Origin: Candidatus Dormiibacterota bacterium
Lineage (GTDB): Bacteria; Vulcanimicrobiota; Vulcanimicrobiia; Vulcanimicrobiales; Vulcanimicrobiaceae
Direction of reading: 5' to 3'
NCBI GenBank assembly: GCA_035532035.1
Contig: DATKRS010000003.1
Location: 1 to 64,000 of the forward strand
Length of the DNA: 64,000 bases
Part shown: one piece after another, positions 43,352-51,866 of the stretch
Layout of the letters: every line of letters starts with the position of its first letter
Numbering within the stretch: the stretch's first letter is position 1
The notes under the pieces: model-generated
Told to the model about the DNA's origin: nothing
Database searches by the model: none
What the model saw: the letters and a program-made list of their open reading frames with translations, nothing else
Program-made: the position numbers and the translations under genes

Positions 43352-44594
43352 CCGCGTTCCTCTCTTTCCAGCTCTGCGACGGCAGGCCGCTGTCGACGCG
43401 AATCATGTCGATGCAGTCGACGGGGCAGACCATCATGCACAAGTTACAGCCGACGCAGTGGTCGGCGTCGACGACGAGGTCGTAGGTGCCGTTGGTGCCA
43501 CTGGCGACGCGATCGATGCATTGGTGTGCCGCATCCTCGCAGGCGATGTAACACTTATTGCAGTGAATGCACCGCGACTGGTCGACCTCGGCGACGATCT
43601 TATAGTTGAGATTGAGATTTTCCCAGGTGGTGATGGTGTCACGCGACTTCCCGACGAGCTCGCGCACCGATGCCAAGCCTTTTGCGTCGAGGTAGTCGTT
43701 CAAGCCGTCGATCATTTCGCGCACGATGCGAAATCCGGAATGCATGACCGCGGTGCACACCTGAACGTTCGTTGCGCCCAAGAGGAGAAACTCGACCGCA
43801 TCGCGCCACGTCTCGACGCCGCCGATTCCCGAGATCGGAATCCCGACCTCCGGGTCGCGCGCGCAGTCGCTGACCATGTTGAGCGCGATCGGCTTGACCG
43901 CCGGTCCGCAGTACCCGCCGTGCGAGCTCTTGCCGTCGACGTGCGGGATCGGCTTCCATGACTCGAGATCGACGCCCATCACGCTGTTGATCGTGTTGAT
44001 GAGGCTGATCGCGTCGGCGCCGCCACGCGAAGCGCCGCGTGCGGGAAAGCGAACGTCGGTGACGTTCGGCGTGAGCTTGACGATGACGGGAACGCGGGCG
44101 GCCTCCTTGACGTACGTCGTCACGCGCTCGATGAGATCGGGATGCTGGCCGACTGCGGCACCCATGCCGCGTTCGCTCATGCCGTGCGGGCATCCGAAGT
44201 TGAGCTCGAAGCCGTCGATGTCGACCTCTTGCACGCGCTTCACGAGCTCGTGCCACGGCTGCTGCTCGCAGACCTCCATCAGCGATGCGACGATCGCGCG
44301 ATCGGGAAACGCTTTCTTGCACTCCGCGATCTCTTTGAGATTGTCGTCCAACGGCCGATCGGTGATGAGCTCGATGTTGTTCATGCCGACCATGCGGTGC
44401 TCGCGGTAGTTGAGGCCCGCAAAACGTGACGTTACGTTGACGATCGGCGTGCCGAGCGTCTTCCAAACCGCCCCACCCCACCCTTGCTCGAAGGCACGCT
44501 GCACCTGATAGCCGCTGTTCGTCGGTGGTGCCGACGCGAGCCAAAATGGATTCGGGCTGCTAATCCCGGCCAGGTTACTGCGTAAATCAGCCAT
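43335..44594 (-). CDS. preA: NAD-dependent dihydropyrimidine dehydrogenase, catalytic subunit
   Basis: A 419-residue protein matching PreA. An FMN-binding dihydroorotate-dehydrogenase-like barrel (NPFWLASAPPTNSGYQV; FELNFGCPHGMSERGMG; IPISGIGGVETWRDA) is followed by two [4Fe-4S] sites (CIHCNKCYIAC and CVGCNLCMMVCP). It reduces the C5-C6 bond of uracil or thymine, with electrons from PreT. It lies nine bases after preT. Confidence 0.93.
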   Translation of the reverse strand: MADLRSNLAGISSPNPFWLASAPPTNSGYQVQRAFEQGWGGAVWKTLGTPIVNVTSRFAGLNYREHRMVGMNNIELITDRPLDDNLKEIAECKKAFPDRAIVASLMEVCEQQPWHELVKRVQEVDIDGFELNFGCPHGMSERGMGAAVGQHPDLIERVTTYVKEAARVPVIVKLTPNVTDVRFPARGASRGGADAISLINTINSVMGVDLESWKPIPHVDGKSSHGGYCGPAVKPIALNMVSDCARDPEVGIPISGIGGVETWRDAVEFLLLGATNVQVCTAVMHSGFRIVREMIDGLNDYLDAKGLASVRELVGKSRDTITTWENLNLNYKIVAEVDQSRCIHCNKCYIACEDAAHQCIDRVASGTNGTYDLVVDADHCVGCNLCMMVCPVDCIDMIRVDSGLPSQSWKERNAVGHAH

Positions 44595-44603
44595 TGTCGT
44601 TCC

Positions 44604-45896
44604 TCACCCCGACGCTTCGACGGTGGTACGCAGGACGCCGAGATACTCGTGCACCGAGCGTGCCGCGATCTTCCCTTGTTCGGCCGCTTCCACCACCATC
44701 GCTTCGCGCACGCCCTTTGCGAAGATGCAATCGCCCGCCGCAAAGACGCCCTCGCGCGTCGTGCGCAGCGCATCGTCGACGCGAACGACGCCGTTGTCGT
44801 GCGCGACGCCGAGTGCGTCGATGGCGTCGAGCAGGCGGTTCTGCCCGATCGCACTGATGACGGTATCGCACGGCGCGACGAAGGAGCCTTCGGCGTTCGT
44901 GCGCGCGAGCTCTAACCCGACGACGCTCCCGCCCTCGGCGATCACGCGCACTGGCGCACAGTGAAAGCGAAACTCGATGCCCTCTTCCTTGGCAAAGTCG
45001 TACTCGAACTCGTAGGCGGGCATCTCCGCTTCGCCGCGGCGGTAGTACATCGTAACCTGCTCCGCGCCGAGCCGTTTCGCGCACGTGAGCGCGTCGATCG
45101 CCGTATTCCCCGCACCGATCACCGCGACGCGATTGCCCAATCCCGGAGCGTCGCCGGTGGTCTTCGCGCGCTCGATGAAAGCGAGCGCGTCTCGCGCGTA
45201 CTCTTGGCCGGGAATGCGCAGCTGCGGCACGTCACCCATGCCGCACGCGAGGATTATCGCGTCGTATTCCGCCACGAGCGATGCCGCCGATACGTCGTCG
45301 CCGACGCGCGCGCTCGTGCGAACGTCGCACCCGAGCTCGATCACCTGCTGCGCTTCCCACAGCGCGACGTCCGTGGAGAGCCGAAAGGGCACGATGCCAA
45401 ACGTGTTCAATCCGCCGAGTTGCTTGCGCGCTTCGAAGATCGTAACCGCGTGGCCGTACCGGCGCAGATCGCGCGCGGCGGCAAGACCCGCGGGGCCGCC
45501 GCCGACGATCGCGACGCGCTTGCCCGTCGGCGCGCCGGCGTCGAAGATGCGCGTGCCGGCTTCGCGCACGACGTCGGTAGAGTAGCGCTGCAGATCGCCG
45601 ATGCGTATCGGCGTGTCGCTCTCGGTGTTGTACACGCATGCACCCTCGCACAACTCTTCGACGGGGCAGACGCGCGCGCAGGAAGCGCCGAGAGGATTCG
45701 CGTCGAGAATCGTGCGCGCGCTGCCCGTGACGTTTCCATCGGCGATTTGCGCGATGAAGCGCGGAATGTCGATGTGCGTCGGGCACGCGCGCGTGCAGGG
45801 CGCGTCGTAGCAGTAGAGACACCGATTCGCCTCGATCGAAACCTCGAGGTGCGACAGCTCCTTTTGAATCGGTTTCCCGGGAAAATCCCCTGTCAT
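44604..45896 (-). CDS. preT: Dihydropyrimidine dehydrogenase, NADH-oxidising subunit
   Basis: A 430-residue GltD/PreT-type flavoprotein. The N-terminal Fe-S region has CLYCYDAPCTRACPTHIDIP and ASCARVCPVEELCEGAC. It is followed by an FAD site (VAIVGGGPAGLAAARDL) and an NAD(P) site (VAVIGAGNTAIDALTCA). It draws electrons from NAD(P)H and passes them through Fe-S centres to PreA. Separate preT and preA genes correspond to the two halves of the fused eukaryotic enzyme. Confidence 0.93.
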   Translation of the reverse strand: MTGDFPGKPIQKELSHLEVSIEANRCLYCYDAPCTRACPTHIDIPRFIAQIADGNVTGSARTILDANPLGASCARVCPVEELCEGACVYNTESDTPIRIGDLQRYSTDVVREAGTRIFDAGAPTGKRVAIVGGGPAGLAAARDLRRYGHAVTIFEARKQLGGLNTFGIVPFRLSTDVALWEAQQVIELGCDVRTSARVGDDVSAASLVAEYDAIILACGMGDVPQLRIPGQEYARDALAFIERAKTTGDAPGLGNRVAVIGAGNTAIDALTCAKRLGAEQVTMYYRRGEAEMPAYEFEYDFAKEEGIEFRFHCAPVRVIAEGGSVVGLELARTNAEGSFVAPCDTVISAIGQNRLLDAIDALGVAHDNGVVRVDDALRTTREGVFAAGDCIFAKGVREAMVVEAAEQGKIAARSVHEYLGVLRTTVEASG

Positions 45897-45901
45897 CTAC
45901 A

Positions 45902-47410
45902 TTACTTGTGCGTCGGAAAGCCGAGGTTCACGCCGGCATTGCTCTCGTGCCAGCGGCTCGTGACGACCTTGCCGCGCGTGTAGAAGCGAAACGCGTCGGG
46001 GCCGTACACGTGGAGATCGCCGAACAACGACGATTTCCAGCCGCCGAACGAATAGTAGCCGACGGGCACCGGGATCGGCACGTTGATGCCGACCATGCCG
46101 GCCTGCACCTCGCTTTGAAAGAGCCGGGCGGCGCCTCCGCTGCGCGTAAAAATGGACGTGCCGTTGCCGTATGGATTCGCGTTGACGATCGCGAGCGCAT
46201 CGTCGAGCGATCCCGCGCGGACGTTGACGAGCACGGGCCCAAAGATCTCGTCGCGATAGATCGACATCGCGGGCGTCGCGTTGTCGAAGAGCGTCGGCCC
46301 GATGAAGAAACCATCTTCGTATCCCGAGACGCGCAGGGTACGCCCGTCGGCGAGAAGCGCCGCGCCTTCTTTCACGCCGCTGTCGATGTACGAGAGAATG
46401 CGATCGCGCGCCGCCGGCGTCACGACCGGCCCCATATCGTTGCCTGCGTCGTGCCCGGCGCCGACCTTGAGCTTGTCGATGCGTTCGAGAACGCGTTGGA
46501 GCAGCGGCTTCGCGCAGTCGCCGACGGTAACGCTTGCGGAGATCGCCATGCAGCGCTGCCCCGCCGAGCCGTATGCACTCGAGACGAGCGCGTCCGCGGC
46601 GGCATCGAGATCCGCATCGGGCATGACGACGAGATGATTCTTCGCTCCGCCGAGCGCCTGCACGCGTTTGCCGTTCTTCGCGGCGGTCTCGTAGATGTAG
46701 CGCGCAATCGGCGTCGATCCGACGAAGGAGACGGCATTGACGCGCGGATGCGCGAGCAACGCGTCGACGGCAACCTTGTCGCCGTGCACGACGTTGAGCG
46801 CGCCATCGGGCAAACCCGACTCCTGCAGCAACTTCGCGATGAGCAGCGAAGCCGACGGGTCGCGCTCGGAGGGCTTGAGCACGAAAGTATTGCCGGCGGC
46901 GAGCGCGGGCGCGAGCATCCAAATCGGCACCATCATCGGGAAGTTGAACGGGGTGATGCCGACGCAGACGCCGACGGGCTGGCGCAGCGAGTAGGTGTCG
47001 ACGTTGGTCGAGACGTTCTCGCTAAGCTCGCCTTTGAGCAACTGCGGCAAGCCGCAAGCGAAATCGATGACCTCGAGCGCACGCGCAATCTCGCCGGCGG
47101 CGTCGGTAACGATCTTGCCGTGCTCGTTCGAAACGATGCGCGCGAGTTCGTCGGCGTGCGCGCGCACGCGCTCGCGAAAGGCAAAGAGCACTTCGGTACG
47201 CTTGCCGAGGGGCGTGCGGCTCCACTTCGGAAAGACGTCCGCGGCCGCACGCACGGCGGCGTCGACCGTTGCCTCGTCGGCAAATGTGACGCGCGCTTGA
47301 ACCTGCCCGCGCGCTGGATCGTAAATATCGCCGAAACGTGATGCATCGTCGCCGGCATCTCGGCCAGCGATGAAATGCCCCACGTTGCGAAGCCGAGCGG
47401 GTGCTTCCAT
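45902..47410 (-). CDS. mmsA: Methylmalonate/malonate-semialdehyde dehydrogenase
   Basis: A 502-residue CoA-acylating aldehyde dehydrogenase. It has the nucleophile Cys287 in GSAGQRCMAIS, PFNFPMMVPIWMLAPAL, and FVGSTPIARYIY, typical of the MmsA branch. In this operon it should oxidise the semialdehyde from beta-alanine or 3-aminoisobutyrate to acetyl- or propionyl-CoA, which completes uracil and thymine breakdown. It is the first gene of the operon, and its ATG is only 14 bases from the start of the divergent gene. Confidence 0.92.
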   Translation of the reverse strand: MEAPARLRNVGHFIAGRDAGDDASRFGDIYDPARGQVQARVTFADEATVDAAVRAAADVFPKWSRTPLGKRTEVLFAFRERVRAHADELARIVSNEHGKIVTDAAGEIARALEVIDFACGLPQLLKGELSENVSTNVDTYSLRQPVGVCVGITPFNFPMMVPIWMLAPALAAGNTFVLKPSERDPSASLLIAKLLQESGLPDGALNVVHGDKVAVDALLAHPRVNAVSFVGSTPIARYIYETAAKNGKRVQALGGAKNHLVVMPDADLDAAADALVSSAYGSAGQRCMAISASVTVGDCAKPLLQRVLERIDKLKVGAGHDAGNDMGPVVTPAARDRILSYIDSGVKEGAALLADGRTLRVSGYEDGFFIGPTLFDNATPAMSIYRDEIFGPVLVNVRAGSLDDALAIVNANPYGNGTSIFTRSGGAARLFQSEVQAGMVGINVPIPVPVGYYSFGGWKSSLFGDLHVYGPDAFRFYTRGKVVTSRWHESNAGVNLGFPTHK

Positions 47411-47424
47411 AATATTGCCTTAAT
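47411..47424. promoter_or_regulatory. Very short divergent start region
   Basis: Only 14 AT-rich bases separate the ATG of mmsA (minus strand) from the first ATG of the plus-strand gene. -10-like AT-rich hexamers can be read on both strands right next to the start codons, so both messages are probably leaderless or the -35 parts lie inside the opposite gene. Control of the pyrimidine operon must act within this overlap. Confidence 0.4.
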
Positions 47425-48201
47425 ATGACGGCGATGAAGCGTTATCCTCGGGCGACGCTCCTGCGCATCGCGACGCCGCTCGGCGTCGACCTGCTCGTCG
47501 ACGTCGCCGGTGGCCGGGTGATCTCCAGCCGCTTCGCGCGCCACCGCAAAACGCTCGCCGCTCGCGCTCCCGGCAAGGAAAGGCTCGCGCGTGAAGTCGC
47601 TCGCCAAGTCGCTGCCTATTTCAAAGGAACGCTCGAGCGGTTCACGCTGCCGCTCGCCTTCGAGGGGACGCCGTTCGAATGCGAGGTCTGGCGCCAAGTC
47701 GCGAGCCTCGCGTTCGGCGAGTTCGTCTCCTACGCCGACGTCGCTCGAGCGGTTGGCAGACCGCTCTCGCACCGCGGCGTCGCGCGCGCGGTGGGAAGGA
47801 CGCAGCACGCGCTCTTCGTCCCCGCGCAGCGCGTCGTCGGCGCCGACGGCAAACCGCGCGGCGTGTCGCCCGCGTCGCTGCGCCTGCGTCTCATCGCATT
47901 CGAACGTGGGAAGAGAGAAGACATGGCAACCAAACGCTGGTCGCAGAACGTCACCGAGCGCAGCAGCGCGCTCGACATCGAGCCGGACGTCTTCAAGAAG
48001 CGCAGCGCGAAGGCGATTGCGCAATCGTTGAAATCATCGGCGGAGCACAGCACGCGGCGAAAGGGCAGCGCGTACCAATCGGCGATGTCGATGCTGAACT
48101 TCTACATCAACCGTGCGGGCAAGAACTTGAGCGAGAGCCGACTGCAGACGCTCGAGCGCGCGAAAGCAGAACTGCGAAAGGCCTTCGGCAGGGAGCCGTA
48201 A
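47425..48201 (+). CDS. Ogt-like domain without catalytic Cys, fused to DUF3175
   Basis: A 258-residue fusion. Residues 1-165 match O6-alkylguanine-DNA alkyltransferases (TPFECEVWRQVASLAFGEFVSYADVARAVGR; SHRGVARAVGRTQ), but the active-site PCHRVV reads PAQRVV: the acceptor Cys is Ala134 and the His is Gln135. It therefore cannot repair by alkyl transfer, but could bind damaged DNA as alkyltransferase-like (ATL) proteins do, although those typically have Trp here. Residues 167-258 form a DUF3175 domain (KRWSQNVTERSSALDIEPDVF; SAMSMLNFYINRAGKNLS). An ATG at 47923 with GAGAGAAG before it might also allow separate production of the DUF3175 part. Confidence 0.8.
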   Translation: MTAMKRYPRATLLRIATPLGVDLLVDVAGGRVISSRFARHRKTLAARAPGKERLAREVARQVAAYFKGTLERFTLPLAFEGTPFECEVWRQVASLAFGEFVSYADVARAVGRPLSHRGVARAVGRTQHALFVPAQRVVGADGKPRGVSPASLRLRLIAFERGKREDMATKRWSQNVTERSSALDIEPDVFKKRSAKAIAQSLKSSAEHSTRRKGSAYQSAMSMLNFYINRAGKNLSESRLQTLERAKAELRKAFGREP

Positions 48202-48212
48202 GGCCTTTCGCA
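48173..48212. terminator. Strong bidirectional hairpin terminator
   Basis: TGCGAAAGGCCTT (48173-48185) pairs with AAGGCCTTTCGCA (48200-48212), and inside this CGGC pairs with GCCG, leaving a five-base loop and one bulged T: about 17 base pairs. It spans the stop of the Ogt-like gene and lies between two convergent genes, so it can serve both strands. AAGG/CCTT at the stem gives short T runs only. Confidence 0.75.
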
Positions 48213-48223
48213 CATGGTTGCGG

Positions 48224-48841
48224 CTACCGCGGTCCCCGATGATGCATCATCATCATGCCCATCATCTGCGCGTGACCGGGAAGCAAGCCGCGTAGGAGCG
48301 CTGCGCCGGCATCGGGTGCGTGACGCCCGTGCTCGTGCTCGCCCATCTCGCCGGCGTGCATGGCGACGACTCGCCCTTGCATGGCGCCTGCCCGCGACTG
48401 CATCTGCGCGCGCACCTGCTGCATTTGCGTTCGCATCTGCTGCATCTGGGCGTGCATCTGCTCCATCTCGGAGCGCTGTGCGGCGAGGATCGCGTCTTTT
48501 TCGGAGGCTGTGAGAACTGCGTCGACCTGCTGGACGGCACCGCGCCGGTTCGGTGTCGTCGCTATCGCGAGCAGCCCGAGAACGCGGCCGACGAACGCGC
48601 GATGCGCGGGCGTCAGCGCCGCAAGCATCTTCGCGCGGGTTGCGCGATGGATGTTCTCGGCCTGTTGGTGAAACCGGCGAAACGCCGCCATGTGCTCCTG
48701 CATGAGCTGCGGCGACATCCGCACCGGCGCCGCCGCCGGGGCCGCGGAGGGTGCGGGCGGGGGTGGATTCGAGGTCTGCGCGGCGACGAGCGCCGGCGCA
48801 AAGCCAAGGGTAAGAAGAAGAGCAAAAGTCTTGAGGTTCAT
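48224..48841 (-). CDS. Exported Met/Gln/His-rich helical protein (Spy/CpxP-like)
   Basis: A 205-residue protein with a Sec signal (MNLKTFALLLTLGFAPALVAAQ), a Pro/Ala stretch, and a helical region with an LTPAHRAFV segment like the LTxxQ motif of periplasmic Spy/CpxP proteins. A long Met/Gln heptad stretch (MEQMHAQMQQMRTQMQQV) and a Met/His-rich tail (MMGMMMMHH) follow. The Met/His content suggests metal binding, for example copper. This is an inference; no family is certain. Confidence 0.65.
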   Translation of the reverse strand: MNLKTFALLLTLGFAPALVAAQTSNPPPPAPSAAPAAAPVRMSPQLMQEHMAAFRRFHQQAENIHRATRAKMLAALTPAHRAFVGRVLGLLAIATTPNRRGAVQQVDAVLTASEKDAILAAQRSEMEQMHAQMQQMRTQMQQVRAQMQSRAGAMQGRVVAMHAGEMGEHEHGRHAPDAGAALLRGLLPGHAQMMGMMMMHHRGPR

Positions 48842-48892
48842 GCCTTGCTTGTACGCTTGCTCGCATAGAGTTTGCTGTGATAGGTTGAGGCC

Positions 48893-49594
48893 GTGGAACG
48901 CATCCGATTAAAAGTTACCGACGGCTCGACGATGGAGGCCGTCGTGGAGCGTCCGGCGGGCAAGGTTGGCGCGGGCCTGCTCGTCTTGCAAGAAGCCTTC
49001 GGCGTCAACGGCCACATCCGCAACGTCGCGCGTCACTACGCCGACCTCGGCTTCACCGCGATCGCGCCCGAGCTCTTTCACCGCACGGCGCCCGCCGGGT
49101 TCGAAGCCGCGTACACCGATTTCGATTCCGTCCGCGAACATATGGGCGGCCTGACGCCGCGCGGCCTTGCCGCGGACATGCGTGCCGCCTACGAGTGGCT
49201 CGCGGGCGACGCGCAGATCGCGCCGGCGCGCATCGCTGCCGTCGGCTACTGCATGGGTGGCCGCTGCGCGTACCTTGCCAACGCCGACCTTCCGCTCGCG
49301 GCCGCGGTCTCGTATTACGGCGGCGGCATTGCACCCGATCTGCTCGACCGCGCGACCAACCAGCACGGGCCGCTGCTCATGTTCTGGGGCGGCCTCGACA
49401 AACACATTTTGCCGGAGCAGTATCGCGCGGTCGCCGACGCGCTGAGCGCAGCCGGCGCCGACCACGAGCAAGTCGTTTTCGCGAAAGCCGATCACGGCTT
49501 CAACTGCGACGAACGCCCTGCATACAACGAGAGCGCCTCTCGTCAGGCGCTCGCGCTGGTTCTCGAGTTTTTCCGCGTGCGCGGCGTCCTCTAA
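48893..49594 (+). CDS. Dienelactone hydrolase family protein
   Basis: A 233-residue alpha/beta hydrolase. The catalytic triad is Cys120 in GYCMGGRCA, Asp in GGLDKHILPEQ and His in KADHGFNCDERP, the classic dienelactone hydrolase set with Cys as nucleophile. The N-terminal PAGKVGAGLLVLQEAFGVN is typical. Many relatives are general carboxylesterases, so the substrate is open. It starts at a GTG just after the divergent Met-rich gene. Confidence 0.88.
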   Translation: MERIRLKVTDGSTMEAVVERPAGKVGAGLLVLQEAFGVNGHIRNVARHYADLGFTAIAPELFHRTAPAGFEAAYTDFDSVREHMGGLTPRGLAADMRAAYEWLAGDAQIAPARIAAVGYCMGGRCAYLANADLPLAAAVSYYGGGIAPDLLDRATNQHGPLLMFWGGLDKHILPEQYRAVADALSAAGADHEQVVFAKADHGFNCDERPAYNESASRQALALVLEFFRVRGVL

Positions 49595-49947
49595 GAGCCG
49601 CCGACCCTGCGAAGCCGTTCGTTCGCGTTGTTCATGATGTAGATCTTGTCGGCGTGGCGCATGCCGAACGCCTTCTGATCGTAGATGACGGCGACGTAGC
49701 GCCCCGGGCGCAGGTACGTCATCTGGTACGTCGTCTTTCCGTCATCGGAGAAGAGCTGGTAAAAGTGCGGAACGAGCTCGAAGCTGAGAATTTGCCCGTT
49801 GTGCGGATTGCGAACCTTGACGTTGGTCGTCGAAACGTGCACGACCTCGCCGTAGAACACGTTCGCCGCGAGGGCGGCCTGCGGCACGAAGAGCAGCGCC
49901 GCTGCGGCCAGCGCGATTGCCAACGTGTGAAGTTTGATGCGTCTCAT
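49591..49947 (-). CDS. Hypothetical exported protein, small beta domain
   Basis: A protein of about 118 residues with a Sec signal (LHTLAIALAAAALLFVPQAALA) and a compact beta-rich domain (ANVFYGEVVHVSTTNVKVRNP; YLRPGRYVAVIYDQ) that looks like an OB- or SH3-type barrel. An ATG nine bases further upstream is also possible. The stop overlaps the dienelactone hydrolase gene by four bases. The function is unknown. Confidence 0.6.
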   Translation of the reverse strand: MRRIKLHTLAIALAAAALLFVPQAALAANVFYGEVVHVSTTNVKVRNPHNGQILSFELVPHFYQLFSDDGKTTYQMTYLRPGRYVAVIYDQKAFGMRHADKIYIMNNANERLRRVGGS

Positions 49948-50002
49948 AGATCCCATTCTACCCCAAAAAGGCAGGCGTCCACACGCTCGGGAAGAGGCTG
50001 CT

Positions 50003-50431
50003 GTGGAGGCTACGCTCTTCGCCGACGGCGGCGCACGTGGTAATCCCGGCCCCGCAGCAAGCGGGGCCGTGCTCGTTGGGCCGCAAGGCGAGATCCTCGA
50101 TGAGGTAGGGCACTACCTCGGCCGCGCGACGAACAACGTCGCCGAGTGGACGGCGCTCTGCATCGGCCTCGAAGCCGCGGTGCACCGCGGCATTCGGACG
50201 CTTGCCGTGCGCCTCGATTCCGAGCTCGTGGTCAAGCAGTTGCTCGGCGAGTATCGCGTGAAGCACGCCGATCTGAAACCGCTGCACCGGCGTGCGCTCG
50301 CGCTTTTGAAGAACTTCGAGCACGTCGACGTCGCGCACGTTCCGCGCGCGAAGAACAAGCTCGCGGATCGGCTCGTCAATCAAGTGCTCGACGCAAAGGC
50401 GCGCGCGGACGAAGAAGCGAGCATGATGTGA
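50003..50431 (+). CDS. Ribonuclease HI family protein
   Basis: A 142-residue RNase H-like protein, opening with FADGGARGNPGPAASGAVLV and followed by NNVAEWTALCIGLEAA, LDSELVVKQL and VPRAKNKLADRLVN. These carry the Asp-Glu-Asp-Asp metal site of RNase HI, which cuts the RNA strand of RNA-DNA hybrids. The GTG at 50003 has AGAGG just upstream and gives the normal N-terminus. It overlaps the next gene by four bases. Confidence 0.88.
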   Translation: MEATLFADGGARGNPGPAASGAVLVGPQGEILDEVGHYLGRATNNVAEWTALCIGLEAAVHRGIRTLAVRLDSELVVKQLLGEYRVKHADLKPLHRRALALLKNFEHVDVAHVPRAKNKLADRLVNQVLDAKARADEEASMM

Positions 50432-51087
50432 GCCGGCGCTTACCGATCGGCCTCGCCATCGTGATCTTCGCCATCGTTGCGATCGGCCTGACGTTGCGCT
50501 TCGTGCTGCCGCGAGAGTTCGGGCGCATTACGACGGTTACGAGCGTGAAGAACGCACCGAGCGACGTCTACGCCTCGCTCGACATTCGCTACGATCATCC
50601 GCCGATCTACAGCGAGACCTACGCCGTGCGCGACAACAACGGCGTTTCGAGTTATCGCTACACGATCGTGCGCGCCGATGGGCCGCGTACGCGCGAGCGC
50701 GTTACGATCGAGGCGCCGCCGCACGCGACGTACGAAGTGAGTTTCTTTCTCGGGCAGCTCCAGAGCGACGGTATCTGGGATGTCCCGAGCAGGCCCGCGC
50801 GCGGAAACACCGCGGTGACGTACGCGCTGACGGTACGCCAAACCGAAACGTACCAGCATGGCGCGCATACGGTGACCTTTACCGACCCGCACTACTGGGC
50901 GACGAGCGCCGGGCGCGAGTTCCATCTGCATCTCTCGCCGAAGGGACCGCTGCCGAATATCCTCCAGCTGCAAGGCACGAGCATCCGCGATCCGCGCTAC
51001 GAGCAGATCGTCGGCGACTTTCGCAGCTTCGGCCCGCCGCAGTTCCGCGCCGAGATCGCGCGAGCCCGCGCGAAGGCGCACCTGTGA
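50428..51087 (+). CDS. Hypothetical membrane-anchored protein
   Basis: A 219-residue protein with an N-terminal membrane helix (LPIGLAIVIFAIVAIGLTLRFVL) and an outside beta-rich domain (SLDIRYDHPPIYSETYAVRD; VTYALTVRQTETYQHGAHTVTF). It starts at a GTG that overlaps the RNase HI stop, and its own stop overlaps the deacetylase gene, so the three genes form an operon. I recognise no family; a cell-wall role is possible from its neighbour. Confidence 0.65.
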   Translation: MSRRLPIGLAIVIFAIVAIGLTLRFVLPREFGRITTVTSVKNAPSDVYASLDIRYDHPPIYSETYAVRDNNGVSSYRYTIVRADGPRTRERVTIEAPPHATYEVSFFLGQLQSDGIWDVPSRPARGNTAVTYALTVRQTETYQHGAHTVTFTDPHYWATSAGREFHLHLSPKGPLPNILQLQGTSIRDPRYEQIVGDFRSFGPPQFRAEIARARAKAHL

Positions 51088-51866
51088 GAAGAACGGCATT
51101 CGGCGCGGTCGCGCTGACCGTCGTCGCGTTGCTGCTCTTCGGCGCGTACGAGTACGCAGAGAGCCCTGCGAGCCAACTCTTCGGCGCAACCGTCGTCAGC
51201 GGGCCGCCCGATCGCCACGTCGTCGCGCTGACGTTCGACGACGGGCCGAATCCGCCATACACGAATCGCATCCTCGACGTGCTCGAACGCGAGCATGTGC
51301 GCGCGACGTTCTTCGTCGTCGGCCGCGCAGCGGCGGCGTACCCCGCTATCCTGCGCCGGGAGGCGCGCGACGGCGACGCGATCGGTGACCACACGTGGGA
51401 TCACGCGCACCTGATCGTCATGGATCCCGCGCAGATCGCGCGCTCGCTGGAGCGCACGAACGACGCGATCGCGCGCGCGACGGGGACGCGCACGACGCTC
51501 ATGCGCCCGCCCTTCGGCGCGCGCGACTGGCTTGTCTTGGCGCAGGCACGCAGGCTCGGTTACACGCCGGTGATGTGGTCCGTACCGCTCCCGCGCGATT
51601 GGCAGAATCCGCCGTCGCAGGTCGTCGCGCAGCGCGTCTTGCGCTACGTGCGCAACGGCTCGATCATCGTCTTGCACGACGGCAATCGCGGACTGCTCTG
51701 CGGCCGCGCGCGCGTTCCGGCCGGCGACTGCGATCGCAGTGCGGCGGCGGGGGCGACCCGCCTGATCGTCGAGGCGCTCAAGCGCCGGGGCTACGGCTTC
51801 GTGACGATTCCGGAGCTTCGCGCTGCGCAGAGTGAGTCCCAATATTCGACGAACTCATCCAACTGA
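51084..51866 (+). CDS. Polysaccharide deacetylase (NodB domain)
   Basis: A 260-residue protein with an N-terminal membrane helix or signal (FGAVALTVVALLLFGAYEY) and a NodB fold. It has TFDDGPNPP (Asp52/Asp53), the metal histidines His103 and His107 in GDHTWDHAHL, RPPFGARD, and LHDG near the end. It probably removes acetyl groups from peptidoglycan or another N-acetylated glycan outside the membrane. The last 76 bases overlap a minus-strand STAS-like fragment. Confidence 0.9.
   Translation: MRRTAFGAVALTVVALLLFGAYEYAESPASQLFGATVVSGPPDRHVVALTFDDGPNPPYTNRILDVLEREHVRATFFVVGRAAAAYPAILRREARDGDAIGDHTWDHAHLIVMDPAQIARSLERTNDAIARATGTRTTLMRPPFGARDWLVLAQARRLGYTPVMWSVPLPRDWQNPPSQVVAQRVLRYVRNGSIIVLHDGNRGLLCGRARVPAGDCDRSAAAGATRLIVEALKRRGYGFVTIPELRAAQSESQYSTNSSN

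Noticed and set aside
40880-43609. 909-residue plus-strand frame
   Set aside because: It is antisense to the permease start, pydC, pydB and preA, all with conserved active sites.
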